DNA from: Bog-473 sp036268485
Lineage (GTDB): Bacteria; Actinomycetota; Acidimicrobiia; Acidimicrobiales; RAAP-2
Direction: 5' to 3'
DNA length: 64,000 nucleotides
NCBI GenBank assembly: GCA_036268485.1
Contig: DATAUC010000109.1
Span: forward strand, 1-64,000
The position numbers were made by a program, and so were the translations under genes. This document shows, piece by piece, positions 50,705 to 58,499 of the stretch. How positions within the stretch are numbered: position 1 is the stretch's first letter; every line of letters begins with the position of its first letter. The notes under the pieces are model-generated. The model searched no databases and had not been told where the DNA came from. It worked only from the letters and a program-made list of their open reading frames with translations.

Positions 50705-51195
50705 AGTCGTGATTCCTCTCTTTCCAGATGTGTCTTGAGTGAGGCCAGGGCGCGTGAGGTTTGGCTCTTGACCGTTCCCTCGCCGCACTGGAGGATGGTT
50801 GCCGTTTCCCGTTCGCTGAATCCTTCGAGGTAGCGCAGGACGACGGTGGCCCGTTGGCGTTGAGGGAGCGCCAGAAGCGCCTGCAGCAAGCCATCCCGGC
50901 GAACGACGTCATCGGTGGCGTCTGGGGTGACCGCACCGTCACGACGGTTCGACACCACGGTGTTGCGATGGCGACGCCAGTGCCGGTTGGCTTCGTTGAA
51001 CAGAATCCGCCGGACGTAGGCATCGGGGCTGTCCGCTCGTTGCACCCGGGCCCAGTAGCGGTAGGTCTTGGCCAGTGCCTCTTGCACCAGATCGTTGGCC
51101 AGGTGCCAGTCTCCGCACAGCAGGTAGGCGCTCCGGTGCAACGACGCCGCCCGGGTAGCCACAAACTGGCGGAATTCCTCCTCCGGGCTGCTCAT
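50701..51195 (-). CDS. ECF RNA polymerase sigma factor, SigE family
   Basis: 164 aa with region 2 (FVATRAASLHRSAYLLCGDWHLANDLVQEALAKTY) and region 4 (ALPQRQRATVVLRYLEGFSERETATIL, followed by GTVKSQTSRAL). The RSAYLLCGDWHLAxDLVQEAL wording is that of the actinobacterial SigE family (SigE-family TIGR group). It should redirect RNA polymerase in response to an envelope signal relayed by the coupled membrane protein. Confidence 0.92.
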   Translation of the reverse strand: MSSPEEEFRQFVATRAASLHRSAYLLCGDWHLANDLVQEALAKTYRYWARVQRADSPDAYVRRILFNEANRHWRRHRNTVVSNRRDGAVTPDATDDVVRRDGLLQALLALPQRQRATVVLRYLEGFSERETATILQCGEGTVKSQTSRALASLKTHLEREESRL

Positions 51196-51262
51196 CGTCT
51201 CGGGTGCCAGCGTTTCATATACAGAGAGACACCTCTAGGGCGCCAAAGGTTGTCGCCCGATG

Positions 51263-52183
51263 TCAAGAATCCTCCGGGCGAGGATGCGAGAGCATCTGGA
51301 AGGCGATGGCGGCCGCAGTCGCCACGTTGAGGGAATCGACCCCGGGGGCCATGGGAATCGACACGATCACGTCGGCCGCGTCGAGTGCCGGGCTGGAAAG
51401 ACCTGGCCCTTCGGCCCCCAGGAGCAACGCCACCGCCGCCGGCCGTCGAGCCGCCAGTGCGGAGACGGGCAGTGACGGTGGGCCGTCGCCGGCCCGCCAC
51501 GCCGGAGCCAAGGCAGCCACAAGGAAGCCGGCGGACCGGAGCTGGTCCAACGCGGTGGGCCATGGCGACAGCCGCGCGAAGGGTACGTGCAGGACATGGC
51601 CGACCGACACGCGCACCGAACGGCGGTATAGGGGATCACCGCTGGTCGGATCGAGCAGCACGGCCGTCACCCCGAAGGCCGCCGCGTTGCGGAAGATAGC
51701 ACCGATGTTTTCGGCATCGTTCACCCCTTCCAGCACGGCAATGAGGGGTGGGCCTCCCAGGGCGCTCGGGGTGAGGATGGCATCGGCCACGATCTGAGTG
51801 GGATGAGCAGGCGCCGGACGTGCGGCCACGGCCACCAGCCCGCGGTGCAGATCGAACCCGGCGGTAGCAGCCATGACCTGGGGGGGGGCGACGTAGACCG
51901 GAGCGCCCGCCGCCCGGACCGCCTCCACCAAATCGGCCGCGGCACTGGCCTGATGCTCGTCCACGAAGAGCGAATGGATCTGGTAGCTCGATTCGAGCAG
52001 CTGCCGAACTGCGACCCGACCTTCGACGACGAATATGGACTGGTCCTGCTCGACTCGCCGTCGAAATGCCGGATCGTTCAGCTGGCGGAACTCGACCAGT
52101 CGCTCATCGTCCGGATCCGCCACTCCCAGCAGCGCCCCGCGTGGTGCGCGGGGGCTCGCGCTGGGGTCGGCGGTCGGCATCAC
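51263..52183 (-). CDS. TrmH/SpoU-family RNA 2'-O-methyltransferase
   Basis: SPOUT-fold methyltransferase of 306 aa using SAM to methylate ribose in rRNA or tRNA. An N-terminal substrate-binding domain (IFVVEGRVAVRQLLES) precedes the knot with the three motifs: LEGVNDAENIGAIFRNAAAFG, LLLGAEGPGLSS and IPMAPGVDSLNVATAAAI. The target nucleotide cannot be told from sequence. Confidence 0.92.
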   Translation of the reverse strand: MMPTADPSASPRAPRGALLGVADPDDERLVEFRQLNDPAFRRRVEQDQSIFVVEGRVAVRQLLESSYQIHSLFVDEHQASAAADLVEAVRAAGAPVYVAPPQVMAATAGFDLHRGLVAVAARPAPAHPTQIVADAILTPSALGGPPLIAVLEGVNDAENIGAIFRNAAAFGVTAVLLDPTSGDPLYRRSVRVSVGHVLHVPFARLSPWPTALDQLRSAGFLVAALAPAWRAGDGPPSLPVSALAARRPAAVALLLGAEGPGLSSPALDAADVIVSIPMAPGVDSLNVATAAAIAFQMLSHPRPEDS

Positions 52184-52214
52184 TCCACCCTAGGGACGGC
52201 TGTCACACACCGCC

Positions 52215-52733
52215 TTATGAAGCGACGGCGCTCCGACGGGGCAGCACCCAACCCGGACGTGCAAAGTGGCACGTGTACCCGTTGGGAAAGTGCTCCAGGT
52301 AGTCCTGGTGCTCGGGTTCCGCCTCCCAAAACGGGCCGACCGGAGTGACTTCGGTCACCACCTTGCCGGGCCACAGTCCCGATGCCTCCACGTCGGCGAT
52401 CGTGTCCTCGGCCACCTGACGCTGCGAGTCGTCGAGATAGAAGATGGCCGAGCGGTAGCTAGCGCCCCGATCGTTCCCTTGACGATTCACGGTGGTGGGG
52501 TCGTGCACCTGGAAGAAAAACTCCAAGAGGTCACGGTATGACGTCTGCTCGGGGTCGAAGACGATCTCGATGGCCTCGGCGTGCGTGCCATGGTTTCGGT
52601 AGGTGGCGTTGGCCACCTCGCCGCCGGTGTACCCCACCCGAGTCGAGATGACGCCCGGGCGCTTCCGGATCAGGTCCTGCATGCCCCAGAAGCATCCTCC
52701 GGCCAGTATCGCCGTTCCGGTCTTGCCGCTCAT
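52215..52733 (-). CDS. msrA: Peptide methionine sulfoxide reductase A
   Basis: Reduces methionine-S-sulfoxide; 172 aa. The catalytic Cys14 is in GGCFWGMQDL. VGYTGGEVANATY and FFFQVHDPTTVNRQGND are standard. A downstream Cys in YTCHFARPGW is a candidate resolving residue. The start overlaps the msrB stop (ATGA), so both stereo-specific reductases come from one mRNA, msrB first. Confidence 0.95.
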   Translation of the reverse strand: MSGKTGTAILAGGCFWGMQDLIRKRPGVISTRVGYTGGEVANATYRNHGTHAEAIEIVFDPEQTSYRDLLEFFFQVHDPTTVNRQGNDRGASYRSAIFYLDDSQRQVAEDTIADVEASGLWPGKVVTEVTPVGPFWEAEPEHQDYLEHFPNGYTCHFARPGWVLPRRSAVAS

Positions 52734-53203
52734 TGGCTCACTCCCTCTTCGTTCAAGGCTCCGTCGAGGAGCTTCTTGTAGTCGCCGTATCCCTCCGCCT
52801 CTAGGTCCGCGTACGGGACGAAGCGCAGTGATGCCGAATTGATGCAGTAGCGCAGACCGCCCTCGGCGGGCGGTCCATCGTTGAAGACGTGGCCGAGGTG
52901 GCTGTCCCCATTGGCAGATCGAACCTCCGTCCGTATCATTCCATGGGTTTGGTCTGATATCTCGACCACGTGGGCCGGCTCAATGGGTGCGGTGAAGCTG
53001 GGCCATCCACACCCGCTGTCAAACTTCTGGGTGGAGGTGAACAGCGGCTCACCGGACACGATGTCGACGTAGAGACCCACGTCTTTCTTGTCCCAGAATT
53101 CGTTGCGAAACGCCGGTTCGGTGGCGCTGTTCTGGGTCACCTCGTACTGCGAGGGCGTCAGCTGGGCAATTGCTTCGGGGTTCTTCACGTACCGATCCGT
53201 CAT
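52730..53203 (-). CDS. msrB: Peptide methionine sulfoxide reductase B
   Basis: Reduces methionine-R-sulfoxide; 157 aa. The GCGWPSFTAPI and SHLGHVFNDGPP motifs are clear, and the catalytic Cys is in LRYCINSASLRFVP. The two CxxC zinc-binding pairs of many MsrB are absent (GLYVDIVSGEPLF), so this is the zinc-free form. AAGGAG 6 nt before the ATG at 53203 decides the start. Confidence 0.95.
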   Translation of the reverse strand: MTDRYVKNPEAIAQLTPSQYEVTQNSATEPAFRNEFWDKKDVGLYVDIVSGEPLFTSTQKFDSGCGWPSFTAPIEPAHVVEISDQTHGMIRTEVRSANGDSHLGHVFNDGPPAEGGLRYCINSASLRFVPYADLEAEGYGDYKKLLDGALNEEGVSQ

Positions 53204-53235
53204 CACAACTCCTTCACCCGGGCTGACCCAGGTAT

Positions 53236-54603
53236 CTAATCCTTCCCCCACTTCAACACCGGGGAACGCTGGTTCATTTCATCCGCCGGACCTGAAGATT
53301 TCATGACATTCCGGCAAAATGGAGTACCCGCGTCCTCATCTGGAGCGGCAGGGACGGTTGGAGCAGGTTGGAGGTCCGCAGATGGATCTGGCTCAGCGGA
53401 GCGCTGCTCAAGAATTGGGCCGTGGCGGTGATCTGTTGCGCCAGATTGAGCGGGAGTGGCACACGAAGCCACCGGAGGGAAACGAATTTCCGTCCACACC
53501 AGATAGCCCCCGGTGGGATACCAGGTGAACTCCGGAGTGACCCATCCGTCATCGCCGTCGGTGGTCAGGCGCCGGACACTGCCCGTGGCCAGGTCGAGCT
53601 CGTACAGATCGGTCGACTCCTGGGCGACGGGCTGCTCATAGGCCGCCTCGAAGATGGGCAGGGCCAGGATGTTGTCCACGCTCGTCGAAAGATTGGCGTC
53701 CTGGGCCAATGCGGCGAAGGTGTTGAAAAGTCCGGGATGGTCACGGCTCGACATGAAGATCACGTCCTTGCCATCCGGGGTGAACACCGCCTGTTCGTTC
53801 CACGACGGGCTGTCCGTCAGCTGGGTGACCTGGCAACCAGCGGCGGTCAGCCGGCAGAAAAGCAACTCGGTGTCCATGGCGGTGCCAGAAGTCTGGGTGT
53901 AGAGAAATCCGCTTCCGTCAGGGGCCCAGGTCTGGGTTTCATACCAACTGGTGTTGGCTGGCCGTACGACCCTCACGTCGGTCAATGAGGGCTGGCCCGT
54001 CGGCGAGAGGCTGAAGTTGGCCACTTCAATGTCCCAACGCCCTTGGCCCTTGCCATCGACAAAGTTCCAGTTGAGGTGGGCCCAGACAACCTCCTGCCCG
54101 TTGGGGGACCAGTAGGCGTGGTAGTCGTCGTAGGCCTCATCGTTGCCCAGACCCTTCTGGGTCTCGGTCAGCTGGGTCACATCGGAACCGTCGGGGCGTA
54201 TGATCCACAGTGCGGAACCGAGGCCGCCGTACCCGGGCGAGCCCAGCGTGATGTCGTGACCCATCCACGAATGGAAGAGAATCCAGTCCCCCTGGGGGCG
54301 CACGGCCGGCACGTTGTTCGGAGCCTTGAGTTCGCAGGTGAGGCACGTCAGGCCGGTGCCATCCTGATTGGCCACGTAGACCTGCGCCCCAGCGCCGTGG
54401 CCGAAGTCCTTGCCGAAGGCGACCTGGCCGCCAGGCATGAAGACCGGCGCCTGGCCGAAGGCGTAGGGGGCCGTCGTCACCGAGACCGCTGCCGTGGCGT
54501 ACGGGTTGGCACTCGCGTCCTCGGAAGCAGCGCTGGCCGGCTGAGCCAACCCCAGGAGGCCCAGCATGCTCACCAGCGCCATTGGCGCTTTCTTCAGGGA
54601 CAT
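53236..54603 (-). CDS. Secreted TolB/WD40-like beta-propeller protein, 3' end probably frameshifted
   Basis: Signal peptide (KKAPMALVSMLGLLGLAQPASA) followed by propeller repeats: PVFMPGGQVAFGKDF, VYVANQDGTGLTCLTC, LWIIRPDGSDVTQLTE, YWSPNGQEVVWAHL, QAVFTPDGKDVIFMSS and FTWYPTGGYLVWTEIRF. After that, near 53470-53490, the frame turns into a Pro/Ala/Ser-rich tail of no domain character. The -1/+1 alternative frame reads RVPLPLNLAQQITATAQFL and ends at a stop at 53301, which looks like the true C-terminus. The ATG at 54603 starts the signal peptide. Role unknown. Confidence 0.7.
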   Translation of the reverse strand: MSLKKAPMALVSMLGLLGLAQPASAASEDASANPYATAAVSVTTAPYAFGQAPVFMPGGQVAFGKDFGHGAGAQVYVANQDGTGLTCLTCELKAPNNVPAVRPQGDWILFHSWMGHDITLGSPGYGGLGSALWIIRPDGSDVTQLTETQKGLGNDEAYDDYHAYWSPNGQEVVWAHLNWNFVDGKGQGRWDIEVANFSLSPTGQPSLTDVRVVRPANTSWYETQTWAPDGSGFLYTQTSGTAMDTELLFCRLTAAGCQVTQLTDSPSWNEQAVFTPDGKDVIFMSSRDHPGLFNTFAALAQDANLSTSVDNILALPIFEAAYEQPVAQESTDLYELDLATGSVRRLTTDGDDGWVTPEFTWYPTGGYLVWTEIRFPPVASCATPAQSGATDHRHGPILEQRSAEPDPSADLQPAPTVPAAPDEDAGTPFCRNVMKSSGPADEMNQRSPVLKWGKD

Positions 54604-54663
54604 CACTGGCCCGAATCTAACCAACACCCTGCAGAAGTCTCTGATGACTCCTCAAGTGGCAGT

Positions 54664-54689
54664 CTCCATGCCAGACGTCAGGCATGGAG
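54664..54689. promoter_or_regulatory. 26-bp near-perfect palindrome overlapping the ribosome site of the DsbA-like gene
   Basis: CTCCATGCC-A-GACGTC-A-GGCATGGAG is symmetrical except for one A:A pair. The right arm contains GGAGG (54686-54690), the only Shine-Dalgarno candidate, 12 nt before the ATG at 54703. It could be a protein operator in the divergent promoter, or an RNA hairpin that masks the ribosome site. Confidence 0.55.
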
Positions 54690-54702
54690 GTAACTTGCAC
54701 CC

Positions 54703-55383
54703 ATGACTACTGCCCGGCCTAGCGCCGTGGACTTCCACTTCGACATCATGTGCCCGTACGCCTTCCAGACTTCGCTATGGATCCGGACCGTTCGGGACCT
54801 GACCGGGCTTGAGGTGCGCTGGCGATTCTTCAGCCTGGAGGAGATCAATAGGGCAGAGGGCAAGAAGCATCCGTGGGAGCGCGAATGGTCCTACGGCTGG
54901 TCAATGATGCGCATCGGCGCCTATCTGCGGCGCACCGATATGGATCTGCTCGATCGCTGGTATATGGCGGCCGGTTCCGCCCTCCACCTCGAGGGTCGGA
55001 AACCCCACCGTCCCGAGGTGGCCCGGGATCTGCTCTCCGGGCTCGGGCTGGATCCCGACATCGTTGAAGCGGCCATCGCCGACCCCACCACGGGCGACGA
55101 GGTCCATAGCGAGCACGACATCGTGGTGAACAAGGGCGCCTTTGGGGTGCCTACTCTGGTCTTCGATGACGGGCAGGCCCTTTTCGGCCCCGTCCTCATC
55201 GATCCCCCCGAAGGTGACGAGGCCGTTCGACTGTGGGAGCTCGTCACCGGTTGGCTTGCTTTCCCCAAGGTCTATGAGCTGCAGCGCCCCAAAAGCCGCT
55301 CGGACATTTCGGCCATCGCCGCTGCATTCAGTCCCTACCTCGAGGGTCGCGACTGGGAGTCGGTCCAAAAGGCGACACCCTGA
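54703..55383 (+). CDS. DsbA-family (thioredoxin-fold) protein, Rv2466c-like
   Basis: 226 aa. The opening VDFHFDIMCPYAFQTSLWI and the late GVPTLVFDDGQALFGPVLI are those of the DsbA/2-hydroxychromene-carboxylate-isomerase group, and the layout resembles the mycothiol-dependent reductase Rv2466c. Where Rv2466c has CPWC, this protein has CPYA: the first Cys is kept and the second lost, suggesting a glutathione/mycothiol-transferase-like rather than disulfide role. It overlaps the next gene by 1 nt. Confidence 0.85.
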   Translation: MTTARPSAVDFHFDIMCPYAFQTSLWIRTVRDLTGLEVRWRFFSLEEINRAEGKKHPWEREWSYGWSMMRIGAYLRRTDMDLLDRWYMAAGSALHLEGRKPHRPEVARDLLSGLGLDPDIVEAAIADPTTGDEVHSEHDIVVNKGAFGVPTLVFDDGQALFGPVLIDPPEGDEAVRLWELVTGWLAFPKVYELQRPKSRSDISAIAAAFSPYLEGRDWESVQKATP

Positions 55384-56204
55384 TGCCCACCATCGTCGAT
55401 CACGACCACACGGTCTCGCTCCTGGCCGAAGAATTCGAAGCGCTGGAGCAGTTCGGTGCCAGCCTCACGGACTCGCAATGGAACAGCCCGACCTCGCTTC
55501 CAGGGTGGAGCGTCCGTGACAACCTCAGCCACATCGTCGGGACCGAGTCGATGTTGTTGCAACTCGCTCCCCCTGAGATCGACGTGCCCGAACTCGGTCA
55601 CATCAAGAATGCCATCGGATCAGCCAATGAGGTGTGGGTCGAGTCCATGCGGGGTCTGTCCGGCACCGAGATGGTCGACCGCCTGCGGGACGTATCCTCG
55701 CGCCGGCTCACCGCACTCCGGGCCATGACCCAGGCCGACTTCGATGCCCCATCGTGGACGCCGGCCGGGCCCAACGAGACCTATGGCCGCTTCATGCGTA
55801 TCCGTCATTTTGACTGTTACCTGCACGAGCACGACATGCGCAGCGCTGTGGGCGCTGATGATCGACTCACCCCGTCCCACCTGGACTCAGCGCTCGATGA
55901 AGTGGCCACCGGCCTCGGGTTCGTCGTCGGCAAACGGGCAGGCATGCCTCCGGGGTCACGGGTGCGCATCGCCATCACCGGACCAGTAAGCCGCGAGTTC
56001 CTGATCGCCGTCGACGAGCGGGCCGCTGTCGTCGACACCCTCGACGGGCCGGCCACCGTGGAGCTAGAGATGCCGGCCATGGTGTTCCTCCGTCTGACCG
56101 GAGGGCGCGAGGACGCCGCCCCCCATCTTGACGTGGACGTCACGCTCCACGGTGATCGGGAACTGGCCTCCCGTCTGGCGGAACACTTGGCCTTCACCAT
56201 CTAA
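55383..56204 (+). CDS. Maleylpyruvate isomerase-like mycothiol-dependent DinB-fold protein
   Basis: 273 aa. The N-terminal DinB-like bundle contains LTDSQWNSPTSLPGWSVRDNLSHIVGTE and a second His set in RHFDCYLHEHDMRSAVG, the metal ligands of the TIGR03083/maleylpyruvate isomerase group. A C-terminal SCP2-like domain follows. Members isomerise ring-cleavage products or act in mycothiol-linked detoxification. Coupling to the DsbA-like gene (shared nucleotide at TGATG) suggests a thiol-dependent pathway. Confidence 0.85.
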   Translation: MPTIVDHDHTVSLLAEEFEALEQFGASLTDSQWNSPTSLPGWSVRDNLSHIVGTESMLLQLAPPEIDVPELGHIKNAIGSANEVWVESMRGLSGTEMVDRLRDVSSRRLTALRAMTQADFDAPSWTPAGPNETYGRFMRIRHFDCYLHEHDMRSAVGADDRLTPSHLDSALDEVATGLGFVVGKRAGMPPGSRVRIAITGPVSREFLIAVDERAAVVDTLDGPATVELEMPAMVFLRLTGGREDAAPHLDVDVTLHGDRELASRLAEHLAFTI

Positions 56205-56237
56205 CAACGGGATGGCGGCGCACTGCCGCCGGGTGCC

Positions 56238-57707
56238 TCAGCTGATGGGCCAGGCAATGGCCTTTGTCTCGACGTACTGCTCGAGGCCTTCCATCCCACA
56301 CTGACGGCCCATTCCGCTTGCTTTGTAGCCGCCATAGGGCGAGTCGGCTCCATACCAGAGGCCACCGTTCACACCGATGGAACCGGTGCGGATACGACGG
56401 GCGATCGAGGTGGCACGTTCGGTGGACGCCGAGAAGACACCACCAGACAACCCGTAGTTGCTCTCGTTGGCGATACGCACGGCGTCGTCATCGTCCTCGT
56501 AGGGGATGACGGTCAGCACGGGCCCGAAGATCTCCTCCTGGGCAATGGTCATGGAGTTGTCGACATCAACGAAGAGCGTGGGTTCCACGAACCACCCCTT
56601 GGGCAGGTGGGAGGGTCGGCCACCGCCGACCACGAGCTTGGCCCCTTCTTGTACTCCCTGGTCGATGTACCCGAGCACCCGATCGCGCTGCCGGGCACTG
56701 ATGAGGGGGCCCATGAACACCGAGTCGAGGTTGGGATCGCCATAGGCGACAGTGGCCATGGCTGCGCTGATGAGTTCGACGCCCTCGTCGTAGCGGGAGC
56801 GCGGCAGGAGGAGGCGGGTCTGCATGGCGCAACCCTGGCCGCCGTGCACGCACACCATCGACCCTCCGGGCACGACCGACGGGAAATCGGCGTCATCGCA
56901 CACGATCATGGCGGACTTGCCCCCCAATTCGAGGAAGACCCTCTTCATGGTGGTGGCACCCTTCTCCATGATGCGGATGCCCGTCGCTGTGGAGCCGGTG
57001 AAGGAGATCATGTCGACCAGAGGCGAGAGCGTGAGCTCCTCCCCCACCAGATGGTCCGACGACGTCACCACGTTGACGACACCGGGCGGGATGTCGGTCT
57101 TCTCGGCCACCAGCCGGCCCAGCCGTGTGGCGTTCCACGGTGTATCTGGGGCTGGCTTGAGCACGACAGTGTTGCCGGTGGCCAGGATCGGTCCCAACTT
57201 GTTGAGCGTGACCTCCAGTGGGTAGTTCCAAGGGACGATGGCGCCGACGACACCCATCGCCTCCTTCCAGACAGCGCGCTTGCTAGCCATGCCCATCATG
57301 TTCCCGTCGGGCAGATCGCGTTCCCAAGGGAAGTCGTCGATCATTTTTGCTGGATACCCGAGCGCTTCCTCGAGCGGCCAGTCGAGCTGCGCCGCGTACG
57401 TCATGATGCGCGGCGTCCCTACTTCGGCGATGAGCTCTTCACGCAGGACCTCGCGCTCGCTCTCCAGCGCCTCTTGAAGTTGCCCGAGGCAGCGTTGGCG
57501 CAGGCTCCGGTTGGTCGACCAGTCGGTCTCATCAAAGGCCTGGCGAGCGGCGGCGATAGCCCGCTTCATGTCCTCCGGGGAGGCGTCAGCCACCGGCCCG
57601 AGTACCTCTTCCGTGGCCGGGTTGATGTTGTCGAATCGCTTCCCCGAAGCCGACTCGACGAGTTCACCCCCGATAAGCATGCGCACTTCACCGAGCTGGC
57701 TGGACAT
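56238..57707 (-). CDS. NAD(P)-dependent aldehyde dehydrogenase
   Basis: 489 aa. The cofactor strand is GAIVPWNYPLEVTLNKLGP. The general-base Glu is in FLELGGKSAMIV and the catalytic Cys in GGQGCAMQTRL. The ending GADSPYGGYKASGMGRQCG is usual for the broad betaine/phenylacetaldehyde group. Substrate unknown; neighbours point to xenobiotic or aromatic catabolism. A hairpin lies in the 129-bp region upstream. Confidence 0.93.
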   Translation of the reverse strand: MSSQLGEVRMLIGGELVESASGKRFDNINPATEEVLGPVADASPEDMKRAIAAARQAFDETDWSTNRSLRQRCLGQLQEALESEREVLREELIAEVGTPRIMTYAAQLDWPLEEALGYPAKMIDDFPWERDLPDGNMMGMASKRAVWKEAMGVVGAIVPWNYPLEVTLNKLGPILATGNTVVLKPAPDTPWNATRLGRLVAEKTDIPPGVVNVVTSSDHLVGEELTLSPLVDMISFTGSTATGIRIMEKGATTMKRVFLELGGKSAMIVCDDADFPSVVPGGSMVCVHGGQGCAMQTRLLLPRSRYDEGVELISAAMATVAYGDPNLDSVFMGPLISARQRDRVLGYIDQGVQEGAKLVVGGGRPSHLPKGWFVEPTLFVDVDNSMTIAQEEIFGPVLTVIPYEDDDDAVRIANESNYGLSGGVFSASTERATSIARRIRTGSIGVNGGLWYGADSPYGGYKASGMGRQCGMEGLEQYVETKAIAWPIS

Positions 57708-57792
57708 GTCTGTTCCCCCTCACTAACCGAACGCGTACGGGCGAGGCTACGGAGCCCTGTCTCTGGTCGTCAAGACAAGAGCCGCACCAACC

Positions 57793-57818
57793 CCTCGTTG
57801 CCCTTCACGGCGACGAGG
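57793..57818. terminator. Stem-loop between VOC gene and aldehyde dehydrogenase
   Basis: CCTCGTTGCC and GGCGACGAGG form a 10-bp stem with one G-U wobble around a 6-nt loop. It starts 19 nt past the VOC stop, on the transcript path into the aldehyde dehydrogenase. There is no T-run, as is common for GC-rich terminators; it could equally attenuate rather than end transcription. Confidence 0.4.
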
Positions 57819-57836
57819 CATGAATACCGACGCCAC

Positions 57837-58280
57837 CTAGGGCCTGGCTGGCCTCGTCGCTCCAAACGACGAAGGCAGCAACTCAAGCAGCTGACCGTCG
57901 GGGTCCCGTATGAAGATCGCCGCACCGACGTCACTTTCCTCAATGATGGTGCCGCCGTAGTGGGCAGCGCGCTCGGCGGTCGCCCGGATGTCATCGACTG
58001 ATATCGACAGGTGGGTGAGCCCGGGATCGTTCATCGTCCGTGGTTGATAGGACGCCGTGGCGCCGGGTGCCGCATAGTGGATCAACTCGAGGACGAAGTC
58101 GCCCAGCGTCAGATAGGACGCCGACATTCTGAGCGGCGCCGTCAGCGAGCAGAGCTGGACGACCGCCTCATCAGGGAGTCTCAACTCATACCATTCCTCG
58201 AAACCGAAGACCTCCACGTAGAACCGCTTTGAGCGGTCGATATCGGTCACCACCTGTCCTACGTGATTGACCACGCTCAT
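57837..58280 (-). CDS. VOC-family protein (methylmalonyl-CoA epimerase/glyoxalase-like)
   Basis: 147-aa vicinal-oxygen-chelate protein: HVGQVVTDIDRSKRFYVEVFGF in the first module and HLSISVDDIRATAERAAHYGG plus FIRDPDGQLLELL in the second. Metal ligands His6, a central His and the late Glu are in place. Specific reaction unknown. It shares its strand with the aldehyde dehydrogenase downstream and diverges from the amidohydrolase. Confidence 0.85.
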   Translation of the reverse strand: MSVVNHVGQVVTDIDRSKRFYVEVFGFEEWYELRLPDEAVVQLCSLTAPLRMSASYLTLGDFVLELIHYAAPGATASYQPRTMNDPGLTHLSISVDDIRATAERAAHYGGTIIEESDVGAAIFIRDPDGQLLELLPSSFGATRPARP

Positions 58281-58464
58281 TCAGTCCTCCGATTCCTCAT
58301 TGGGCGCCAAGCAAGACGACTGGGCTCGGCACCGAACAACCCAGCGCCGCTTCCTCGGGGTGCACCTTTTCACATCCCTTGGTGAAGCCTCCAACGGAAT
58401 CGACGGGTTCTGCCAACAGCGGCGCAAGCCGTTCCCCTCAACCGGCCCCGTCGGACCCAGCCAC

Positions 58465-58480
58465 CTGACACGAGTGTCAG
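58465..58480. promoter_or_regulatory. 16-bp palindrome upstream of the amidohydrolase
   Basis: CTGACAC-GA-GTGTCAG has perfect 7-bp arms. It ends 19 nt before the amidohydrolase ATG, in the 219-bp region shared with the divergent VOC gene. Size and spacing are typical of TetR-family operators. No regulator gene is in the cluster within this window. Confidence 0.6.
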
Positions 58481-58499
58481 TTTCCGGATATCGTGGCTC

